A stretch of DNA of 12,459 nucleotides from Chloroflexota bacterium (lineage in GTDB: Bacteria; Chloroflexota; Anaerolineae; Aggregatilineales; Phototrophicaceae): assembly GCA_003242205.1 (NCBI GenBank), contig QGUR01000118.1:1-12459 (forward strand), read 5' to 3'. Shown piece after piece: positions 6,091-12,459 of the stretch (its first letter is position 1; every line of letters starts with the position of its first letter). Both the position numbers and the translations under genes were made by a program. Below the pieces are notes generated by a model. The model worked only from the letters and a program-made list of their open reading frames with translations, ran no database searches and was not told the DNA's origin.

Positions 6091-7131
6091 TCAGGCGAAC
6101 AGGCGATAGAGAAGCGTTCCTGCGCGTTCGGTGATGTCGTCGGGTACAGAGGGATCGGTCAGGATGTTCGTCAATCGAGGCAGCAACTCACGCGCCTGCA
6201 CAGTATAGGATGCTGCGCCGCCGGGAACGCTGTTGTAGAAAGTGATCGTCTGTTCGTCGGTGGCGAACTTGCGCTTGAAGCGGATCAGGCCTTCCTGATC
6301 CCAGTCACTCAGGCCAAAGTCGAACCGGCTGCATCCCGCTTCCTTTGCATATTGCAGTCCTGCCCAGGCAAGCAGGTCGTTCGGGCGCACGCCAAGCTCC
6401 TGCGCGATCGAGGCGTTGAACTTGTAGTAAAGCGTGTCCTGCCAGATCAGGTAAAGCGTCCCGCCGATAATGCGGTTCTGGTGAAGCGCGAGAAGCAACG
6501 CGCCATGACCCGGCGCGAGAAAAGTCTCCCAGATATTCTCGAAGAAACTGTAGGGCTGCGCGACCATATGGTACTTGTGTTTGCGTACCGCAAGATGCAT
6601 TTCAAAAAAGGCGCGTAACTCGTCTTTATGCTGGGCGCGAATGATTCGAACGCCGTTTTGCTGGGCCTTACGTATTGCCCGCTTTGCCGAGCTGTCAATC
6701 CGCTCCCAGATTTGATCCAGCGTTGCGTTCAGGTCAATACCATGCCATTTGGCTTTTTTGACGGCGGTGAAGCGGCTGTCAGAATCGGGCAGGTGGTTGC
6801 GCAGACAGCGAAAAACAACAGTCCAATCGTGGTGTAGCAGCGCTTCTACAAGCAGGTTCCACTGCTGTGCATCCTGAACCAGCGGATCGCAGTAATCGCT
6901 GAAAGGAAGCGAGACAATCCGCCGGCCTCGAATATCGTCTATACGGCATACAGGCAAGCCTGCTACGGGAGTTCCGTCTGCTTCAAGCAGGATGTAGCCC
7001 TCAAGCTCAAAATGGTACGTTCGCGCAATGACCCCCATCCACTCAGGTGAATGAAACACGCTGCCGGGTTGCTGCTGAACGAGCTGCCGCCATACGGCGT
7101 CCGTCGTTGGATCTACACAAATTTGCTTCAT
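6091..7131 (-). CDS. FemAB-like / BioF2-like acyltransferase (GNAT fold), last gene of the envelope operon
   Basis: The 346-residue cytosolic protein has the double-GNAT layout of the FemAB/BioF2-like (Acetyltransf_6) family. Its N-terminal half runs FHSPEWMGVIARTYHFE (residues 26-42) to FSDYCDPLV (77-85). The central helix is SSAKRAIRKAQQNGVRI (147-163). The core is LLLALHQNRIIGGTLYLIWQ (212-231), then RPNDLLAWAGLQYAKEAG (249-266), FDFGLS (270-275) and GLIRFKRKFA (281-290). Fem proteins transfer amino acids from aminoacyl-tRNA to lipid-linked peptidoglycan. The BioF2-like branch, common in exopolysaccharide and exosortase loci, is thought to acylate sugars or lipids, and this protein looks closer to that branch. 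A GAGGCGAG stretch precedes the ATG. It follows the second FemAB-type gene by 52 bases and is clearly divergent from it, so it is not a recent duplicate. Confidence 0.85.
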   Translation of the reverse strand: MKQICVDPTTDAVWRQLVQQQPGSVFHSPEWMGVIARTYHFELEGYILLEADGTPVAGLPVCRIDDIRGRRIVSLPFSDYCDPLVQDAQQWNLLVEALLHHDWTVVFRCLRNHLPDSDSRFTAVKKAKWHGIDLNATLDQIWERIDSSAKRAIRKAQQNGVRIIRAQHKDELRAFFEMHLAVRKHKYHMVAQPYSFFENIWETFLAPGHGALLLALHQNRIIGGTLYLIWQDTLYYKFNASIAQELGVRPNDLLAWAGLQYAKEAGCSRFDFGLSDWDQEGLIRFKRKFATDEQTITFYNSVPGGAASYTVQARELLPRLTNILTDPSVPDDITERAGTLLYRLFA

Positions 7132-7183
7132 CTGTTTTCTCGCCTCGAATAGAAAGGTTGTCCTGTTGGCAAATCGAGTGCTG

Positions 7184-8299
7184 TCAGTGCTGAGCGGCGA
7201 ACTGGATAAACCGGCTTGCCAGGTTGTCCAGAAAGTGTCTTGAGCTGCCGGATCGTGACGGACTTATAATCCCTGTCAGGACACGGCGATACGCCCAGTC
7301 CAGTACCCGATGGTTGACAAAATCGTAAACGCAGGGATAGACAACAACGTCGCCGCCGAACCCGAGCTTAAAACTACCGACCGAACGGTTCTCCTCTGGC
7401 AGCGGCTTGCCCTGAATGGCGGCTTCGGCATGTGCCCTGTCGATCCCTTCAAAATCGTAGTAGCGATAGCCTTCAGCCTTCGCCCACTGGATGACGGTCC
7501 AGTGCAGCAGTTCATTGGCGTGATAGTTTGAGTACGCTCCAGACCATGCGCCCCGCTTGTAGATGACCGTATCGCCAAACGGAATCGCCAGCAGCGCGGA
7601 AACGGGTTGCCCGTTGACTTCTGCGATAAACAGCTTTGCCGCGCCCCGTGTGCCAAGCGCATTCCAGAGCGTGTTGAAATAGTCGCGTGATGATACGGTA
7701 AACCCCTGCCGCTGTCCCGTCAGGGTCAGGAGTTGGTAAAACGTATCCAGGTCGTCGTCGGTTCCTTCTCTGACAACGACTCCTTTCCGCTGGCTCAACC
7801 GGATGTTGTACCGGGTTTTAGACTTCATGCGTGCCAGAATGACATCGAGATCCTGCCGTAAGTCAATCAGAACCGTCGCGGCTGAAGTGAATGTCAGCGG
7901 GCTTTCGCGAAAGCCGTGTTCAGTTAACAGTTGATCCAGAATGCCGTCGGCGAGAGCCGGTTGCAGCACGAGATAGCGGATACGGTTGATTTTTATGAGC
8001 TGAACAAGCTCGGTGATGATCATCTGCGCCACCGTGCGATCACCCGGAGGGTAAAGCGGGCCTTTGCCGACGTGGGCGATTTTCGTAAGGGCAAATGGCG
8101 TTGGGCGGATGAGCACCTGAACGCCGGCAATAATCTGGTTGTTGCGAACGACTTCCAGCCGTTCCGCGTGCCAGCCCTGCACGGCTTTGACATGCGCCCA
8201 CATCGTCGTCTGTAGATGGTGGCCTCCCGCTGCGCTGGCAACGAAATGGTCCCATTCCGTGTCTTCGCTGCTGTTCAGGATACGCAACTCAAGACTCAT
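7184..8299 (-). CDS. FemAB/FemX-like peptidoglycan bridge-type aminoacyltransferase
   Basis: The 371-residue protein carries the signatures of classical FemX/MurM-type enzymes. These are QTTMWAHVKAVQGW (residues 30-43), HVGKGPLYPPGD (76-87), MKSKTRYNIRLSQRKGV (158-174), FIAEVNGQPVSALLAIPFGD (224-243), ANELLHWTVIQWAKAEGYRY (261-280), YDFEGID (281-287) and SFKLGFGGDVVVYP (309-322). Known relatives use aminoacyl-tRNA to attach amino acids to the lysine or ornithine side chain of lipid II at the inner membrane face. That role is likely but not proven here, because similar proteins also occur in surface-glycan loci. The ATG at 8297-8299 has GAGGG four bases upstream. It lies 39 bases after the heparinase-like gene and 52 before the other FemAB-type gene, in one transcript. 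Confidence 0.88.
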   Translation of the reverse strand: MSLELRILNSSEDTEWDHFVASAAGGHHLQTTMWAHVKAVQGWHAERLEVVRNNQIIAGVQVLIRPTPFALTKIAHVGKGPLYPPGDRTVAQMIITELVQLIKINRIRYLVLQPALADGILDQLLTEHGFRESPLTFTSAATVLIDLRQDLDVILARMKSKTRYNIRLSQRKGVVVREGTDDDLDTFYQLLTLTGQRQGFTVSSRDYFNTLWNALGTRGAAKLFIAEVNGQPVSALLAIPFGDTVIYKRGAWSGAYSNYHANELLHWTVIQWAKAEGYRYYDFEGIDRAHAEAAIQGKPLPEENRSVGSFKLGFGGDVVVYPCVYDFVNHRVLDWAYRRVLTGIISPSRSGSSRHFLDNLASRFIQFAAQH

Positions 8300-8338
8300 G
8301 GTCCCTCGACTCGGATACTAAGCTGGGCGCTGACGTTA

Positions 8339-10993
8339 TTACTGCTGGTCGCTAAAGCGAATGTAGTCACCTGTGCGAACAAACGGATGCACGACTCCGT
8401 TCACAGTCAGTAACTGAATACCCGGTGCGTAGAGCGTAATATCGTCGTCGAAAGTTCCTTCCACGGCGACGGCATGTCCGTTATAGGACGCTTCAAAGGG
8501 CATTACCGGATTCAGGTCTCCAACAAGAATGTGGTCTCTTACCTGCTCAAAACCGGCGGGGCAACGTGGCGTGGCCGTTGCAAACTTGAGCAGGGAAGTG
8601 CCTCCGTACACAAACAACTTTTGCAGCGTGCAATCGGGCCCGAAACGCACAACGGCAATCTGGCCATCAAATGCATAGGAGCCGGCGCCAACCGGAGCGG
8701 CCGGTTCTTGGTAGTTGATGATGATGTTATCGGTGCGGCCATCATTCCAGTTCACGGCAAGCACGGCTGCCTCACCCGAATCCTCAATCAGCGAGATGTC
8801 CGGGCGGTTGTCCCACATGGTGCTGTACGTGGGATACAGAACGTGAACGAAGCGCAGGTCGTCTGTCAATTCGTCGGGGGAAACCGAGACGAACGGCTTG
8901 CCATCGTCGCCAATGCTCACGTTCGTTGGTTGAGCGCTGGCCATGCCAACGCCGAGAATCTGGTTATCTTGGGCCGCTCCGCGAATCCATTCGCCTTCGA
9001 CGGTTACGGCTGTTTCAAAGTGAGATATCCACTGGTAGTGGTGGGGGGCATCGGCTTCGAGCCTGTCCAGCATGACAAAATAATCAGGGCGTACGAACAC
9101 GACATGGCGCGTGTTGTCTTCGATGCCGGGAATGTGGCGGTAACGCCCTGTGGCGTCAGCAGCGACGTAATCGAAATTGGTCGTGCTGGCGGTCGCCTGA
9201 AGATAGCCGTCGCTGCCTTCAAAATCTTCGGGGTATTCACCGAAGCGGTTCGCCGGCGGGTAATACTGCCCCAGACCATCGATCAGAATGGTGTTGTGAT
9301 ACGCCGCATCGTAGTTGCCAACGCCTTCGTTCTCGCGCGCCAACCAGCTTCCGGCGCGATACAGGTAAAAGGTATTGGCGTCGCGATGGTCGTGGTCAAC
9401 GTTGAGAGAACAGGCGGTGACCGAACACGGTTGTTCCCAGGGATATTCACCGGCGACAAATGTGTCATGCGCGAATCGGCCTCCGTAGGCCCCGGTTTTC
9501 AGCCCCCATACCAAATCGTGGTTTTCCCAGCCCGTCCGCCAGATGACACCTTCGAAATCCGGGAATACCCGCGCAAGCGGCAAGCCGTATGGCGGTTGCG
9601 GCGCGATCTGCGCGTTGTAATAAAGAAATTCGTACACGTACCACGGCATCGACGCTTGGACTGCGTTTCTGCCGTCCGCCTCAATAAGCTGTTGCGCCAG
9701 CCATTCGGCCCGACCGTCGTTGTACTCATTGGCGGCGAACCTTAGGATGTGCTGCGGCATCCGGCTATTTCCCCAGACGCGCTCAAAATCGCCATAGCCC
9801 AGAAAGTGATGGATTGTTCCGGGCAGATAATTGTAGAGACGCCAGTAGGTGTAATTTCTCAGGTATTCATGGGGAAACAGGTCAAGCTGTTGTAAATCCT
9901 TCAGGCTGATGAGGAAGGGCAGCGACGTGGCAAGCAGATAACTCTGGTAAGTGATGCTTTCGTGCCACGAACCATCAGCGATACCGTACAGAAGATACTG
10001 AGCGATGGCCATGTTATCGATTGCCCGTTCAACCCAGGCGTCCGCATCGCTCTGGGTCGAAGTGCAGCCGTTACTGGCCATTACGACATCGGATCGCACC
10101 CACGAGCCATCGTCGAGCAGCCACCAGATGAGCCCCTCGCTGCCGACTGCCTGATCCGTAACCGTCATCGTTTCGCCGGTGGCCAGCCTTCCTATCACCG
10201 TATGCTCTGTGCCGGGGCCGCTGCGCCGGTTCACGTCTTGTGGTGCGGTGACGGTGCAGATGGTCGGCTCATCGGCGAGTGCCAGCCCGGCCAGCCCCAG
10301 TGCGCTGCTTGTGACCCAGAAATGGTTTTGCATGTAGGACTTGCGCCACCAGTTGCTCCATACGTCGTCATAGTCCTGCGTGGCAGCGTCGTACATGGCG
10401 GATGCCCAGCGGGAGAGACTGGCGCGCACTTGCTCACGCTCCGCTTCCGTGAGGCGGTCGTACAGCCAGTCGTATGCCAGCGCGTTGCCTGCCAGCATAT
10501 GTGCAAGTCCAAGCCCGCGCGTGTTGTTATCTCCCCATTGTTCCCAGGAGGCGAACGCAAGCAGGTAATCCTTGGCTAACTGGCAGTAGTTATCAGAATC
10601 TGCGATGACACAGGCAAATGCCAGAGTCGAAGCGCGGTCGCCGTTCGTCCGGTAGAACTCCAGATCGCCGCCTGTACCCGACGCTGGCGGTGGTTGGCCG
10701 ACCATGCTGTCCACGTAACGCGCGATAGGCATCCAGATGGAGTGATGCGTGGTTTGCGCGCGTTCCCGCAATACCGGTATGTCGCTTGCGTGGAACAGCA
10801 ACCGTGGATGCCCCACGCCGCTCAAGTCGATATCCTGTGCAGTGACAAATCGCCCCGGCACGAGTATGTCGCTTCCCCAGAGCGTGAACGCAGCGAACGC
10901 AAAAATAACCATTCGCCAGATAATTCTGGCGCTTGATTTCCGGTTGGAAGGCTTAACCCGGTTGCGGCCGGTTAGCCATCTCACACTTCTCAA
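8339..10993 (-). CDS. Secreted heparinase II/III-like protein with an inserted SH3-like domain
   Basis: The 884-residue protein begins with a long basic n-region, a hydrophobic segment (MVIFAFAAFTLWG, residues 28-40) and a likely signal-peptidase site near VTA-QD (50-54). Residues about 60-460 form an alpha/alpha barrel like heparinase II/alginate-lyase folds. Residues about 475-760 match heparinase II/III beta-sheet regions. Likely catalytic or metal residues are kept: QNHFW (222-226), Y349 in SITYQSY, and DHDHRDANTF (533-542). Residues 244-311 are a foreign insert with SH3b features (DVNRRSGPGTEHTVIG, 253-268; WW at 290-291; GSWV, 296-299), bracketed by C246 and C310, just after the QNH motif. 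Extra cysteines (C523, C528, C789, C811) fit an extracytoplasmic protein. The first codon taken is a TTG at 10991-10993 with no clear ribosome binding site; the ATG at 10910-10912 (M28) is an alternative. The protein should bind and cleave, or modify, an acidic polysaccharide outside the cell. Confidence 0.85.
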   Translation of the reverse strand: MRSVRWLTGRNRVKPSNRKSSARIIWRMVIFAFAAFTLWGSDILVPGRFVTAQDIDLSGVGHPRLLFHASDIPVLRERAQTTHHSIWMPIARYVDSMVGQPPPASGTGGDLEFYRTNGDRASTLAFACVIADSDNYCQLAKDYLLAFASWEQWGDNNTRGLGLAHMLAGNALAYDWLYDRLTEAEREQVRASLSRWASAMYDAATQDYDDVWSNWWRKSYMQNHFWVTSSALGLAGLALADEPTICTVTAPQDVNRRSGPGTEHTVIGRLATGETMTVTDQAVGSEGLIWWLLDDGSWVRSDVVMASNGCTSTQSDADAWVERAIDNMAIAQYLLYGIADGSWHESITYQSYLLATSLPFLISLKDLQQLDLFPHEYLRNYTYWRLYNYLPGTIHHFLGYGDFERVWGNSRMPQHILRFAANEYNDGRAEWLAQQLIEADGRNAVQASMPWYVYEFLYYNAQIAPQPPYGLPLARVFPDFEGVIWRTGWENHDLVWGLKTGAYGGRFAHDTFVAGEYPWEQPCSVTACSLNVDHDHRDANTFYLYRAGSWLARENEGVGNYDAAYHNTILIDGLGQYYPPANRFGEYPEDFEGSDGYLQATASTTNFDYVAADATGRYRHIPGIEDNTRHVVFVRPDYFVMLDRLEADAPHHYQWISHFETAVTVEGEWIRGAAQDNQILGVGMASAQPTNVSIGDDGKPFVSVSPDELTDDLRFVHVLYPTYSTMWDNRPDISLIEDSGEAAVLAVNWNDGRTDNIIINYQEPAAPVGAGSYAFDGQIAVVRFGPDCTLQKLFVYGGTSLLKFATATPRCPAGFEQVRDHILVGDLNPVMPFEASYNGHAVAVEGTFDDDITLYAPGIQLLTVNGVVHPFVRTGDYIRFSDQQ

Positions 10994-11026
10994 CGGGCGT
11001 TGTCCAGTCTCTATTTCGGAAATTCG

Positions 11027-12268
11027 TCACATCTGCACGGCCAGCTTGGGTAGCAGCCCCTGCAAAACCCGGACATAAGTCATGAACTCGTCCTGCCAGC
11101 GGTGGCGGTTGACGTACTCGTTGTCAGCCGCCTCGGCGAGCGATTGTCGCAGCTTTGGATTGTGATAGAGCCTCAGGATACAGCCCGCGAGGGCGCTGGT
11201 ATCGCCTGGCTCAAAGTACAGGATGGCCTGATCGCTGAACTGGTCTTCAAGCACCTGTAAACGAGACGCGATGATCGGCACGCCCATCACCGCGTATTCC
11301 AGCACCTTGGATGGCATCGCGATACTCATATGGTGGTCTGGCAGCGCGGGATAAATACCTGCATCCGCCTCCGCCAGATAACGCGGGATTTCCTCGACGG
11401 ATACCGGCGGCAGAAAGGCTACTTTCGAGGCGACTCCCAGTTGTTCGGCGAGCGTTTTCAATTCCTGACTGTGCGCGTTTTGCGAGCCGATGATTTGCAG
11501 CCGCAGTTGCGGCAGGTTTTCGCTCAGTTGAGCAACCGCGCGAATGGCGGTTTCCAGCCCGTAGCGCGGGGCGATGGTTCCGGGGTAAATGAGGACAAAG
11601 CGATCCGGGTCGGGCTGCTTCCGCGGGTAACGAGCGCGTTCGAAGATTTTCTCATCAGGCGAATTCTGAATGACGCTGATTTTGCCGGCTGCAATGCCGC
11701 GGTTGACCAGTCTGTCTTTGAAATTACTGTTGGCAGTGAGCACAGCGTGAGCAATAGCGGCGGAAAATTTTTCCTGAAGCTTCAACACGCGAATTGGTGG
11801 ATCGTCCATATCGCGCCCGAACTTGGTCGTCCAGAACTCCGGCATCGGGTCGTGAACATCGAGGATCAGGCGCGCTCCCAGCAACCGTGGCGCCAGCGCG
11901 GAGAATATCAGGAAGTCCGGCATGTTGTGGACGTGAATAACGCCGTACCGGCGTCTGAGGTGCAAAACGAACAACCAGATGCTAAACAGGATGAGCGCCG
12001 CTCCATATTCCGCAATGTAGCCTCCGAACGGAAGGCTATTTCTGGCGAGCGGAACCGGTATCACGGTGAGGCCTCTATGTTGTGCCTGCGTATTTCCCCC
12101 ATCACCGCGCAGGCATAACACATCTACCTCGACACCATGCTCGACCAGCGACTCCGCATAGCGCTTCACGCGCGCATCCTGAAAATAGTCCTGATGCACG
12201 ACCATGCAGATTCTTGGCGGGGTTGTGGTGGTGGCTTTCGTAAGCGTTACTGGCGGTTGTTTAATCAT
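11027..12268 (-). CDS. GT4 family glycosyltransferase
   Basis: The 413-residue GT-B enzyme has an N-terminal acceptor domain starting with RICMVVHQDYFQDARVKRYA (residues 19-38), VIHVHNMPDF (110-119) and LILDVHDPMPEF (134-145). The nucleotide-sugar domain starts at FVLIYPGTIAPRYGLETAI (224-242) and includes MPSKVLEYAVMGVPIIAS (318-335). In that stretch E324 occupies the second glutamate position of the retaining EX7E-type motif. A hydrophobic stretch near residues 88-104 may touch the membrane. GT4 enzymes transfer a sugar from a nucleotide donor to a lipid-linked or growing glycan; donor and acceptor cannot be read here. The ATG at 12266-12268 lacks a strong ribosome binding site. The gene lies 35 bases after the asparagine-synthetase gene and 33 before the heparinase-like gene, which fits one operon for a surface polysaccharide. 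Confidence 0.9.
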   Translation of the reverse strand: MIKQPPVTLTKATTTTPPRICMVVHQDYFQDARVKRYAESLVEHGVEVDVLCLRGDGGNTQAQHRGLTVIPVPLARNSLPFGGYIAEYGAALILFSIWLFVLHLRRRYGVIHVHNMPDFLIFSALAPRLLGARLILDVHDPMPEFWTTKFGRDMDDPPIRVLKLQEKFSAAIAHAVLTANSNFKDRLVNRGIAAGKISVIQNSPDEKIFERARYPRKQPDPDRFVLIYPGTIAPRYGLETAIRAVAQLSENLPQLRLQIIGSQNAHSQELKTLAEQLGVASKVAFLPPVSVEEIPRYLAEADAGIYPALPDHHMSIAMPSKVLEYAVMGVPIIASRLQVLEDQFSDQAILYFEPGDTSALAGCILRLYHNPKLRQSLAEAADNEYVNRHRWQDEFMTYVRVLQGLLPKLAVQM

Positions 12269-12303
12269 GGTATTCCAAGGTGCAGCGCGCGGAGCGCCGC
12301 GAT

Positions 12304-12459
12304 CTATTTGTCAACGAACTGTCTGTGCCAAAGCTCAACATTCAGCAGTGCCCAGATATGCGTGCCGTAGTCTGCTACACCGCTTTCGTGGCGATCCAAT
12401 AACCGTTCGACATAACCCGGATCAAAAAGCCCGCGCCTGTTAATGACAGATGGCGACAG
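12304..12459 (-). CDS. Asparagine synthetase (glutamine-hydrolysing), C-terminal end (partial)
   Basis: The minus strand from the right edge is open for 51 codons and ends in TAG at 12304-12306. The peptide includes RRGLFDPGYVERLLDRHESG (residues 8-27 of the fragment) and HIWALLNVELWHRQFVDK (34-51). These are typical of the extreme C-terminus of AsnB-type asparagine synthetases, where a Gly-Leu/Phe-Phe stretch, a HxxG turn and a W-xLL-xxE-xW-xxxF helix end the synthetase domain. Such amidotransferases convert Asp to Asn, and many copies in polysaccharide loci are thought to amidate sugars or other acids. Only the tail is present, so the glutaminase and ATP-pyrophosphatase motifs cannot be checked. 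It is the first visible gene of the minus-strand operon, with a 35-base gap to the glycosyltransferase. Confidence 0.8.
   Translation of the reverse strand: MSPSVINRRGLFDPGYVERLLDRHESGVADYGTHIWALLNVELWHRQFVDK

Noticed and set aside
8474..9745. A 423-codon plus-strand open frame opposite the heparinase-like gene.
   Set aside because: The translation is composition-driven and without family motifs, while the minus strand over the same bases encodes a continuous recognisable enzyme. It is an antisense shadow of GC-rich coding DNA.

Overview
The window is about 55-60% GC and looks like a chromosomal segment of a free-living bacterium, most plausibly a member of the Chloroflexota (Anaerolineae-like). 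The pointers are indirect: a secreted lipoprotein with a Pro-Thr repeat linker after its lipobox, an SH3-like domain bracketed by cysteines inside a secreted enzyme, a squalene/phytoene synthase-type N-terminus, and tRNA genes without encoded CCA ends. No rRNA, insertion sequence, integrase, CRISPR array or phage gene was seen.

Layout, left to right. (1) Positions 1-157, minus strand: the N-terminal edge of a squalene/phytoene synthase family gene that runs off the window. Its first codons are disrupted by an in-frame stop, so it is either frameshifted or degraded. (2) Positions 427-660, plus strand: a compact tRNA unit with a near-consensus promoter, initiator tRNA-fMet, a second CAT-anticodon tRNA and a strong terminator. 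(3) Positions 669-4002: assorted housekeeping or detoxification-type single genes. These are a two-module VOC (glyoxalase-fold) protein (+), a DUF4256 protein (-), a pyridoxamine-phosphate-oxidase-fold flavoprotein (+) and a tandem-GNAT acetyltransferase (-). (4) Positions 4103-5748, minus: a translationally coupled pair, a phosphodiester-glycosidase (NAGPA-type) lipoprotein followed by an orphan FAD-binding subunit of the molybdopterin dehydrogenase type. Its candidate promoter overlaps, head to head, the promoter of (5) tRNA-Val(CAC) at 5844-5917, which has its own perfect 10-bp terminator hairpin.

(6) Positions 6091-12459, minus: a tightly spaced operon with gaps of 35, 33, 39 and 52 bases. 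In transcription order it reads: end of an asparagine-synthetase (AsnB-type) gene, a GT4 glycosyltransferase, a large secreted heparinase II/III-like protein with an SH3-like domain inserted in its alpha/alpha barrel, and two dissimilar FemAB/BioF2-type acyl- or aminoacyltransferases. This gene set resembles surface-polysaccharide or envelope-modification loci, including exosortase-associated ones. Assembly, amidation or aminoacylation, and trimming of a cell-surface glycan is the most economical reading, but the substrate cannot be read from sequence. This operon, and especially the domain insertion in the heparinase-like protein, is the most unusual part of the window.
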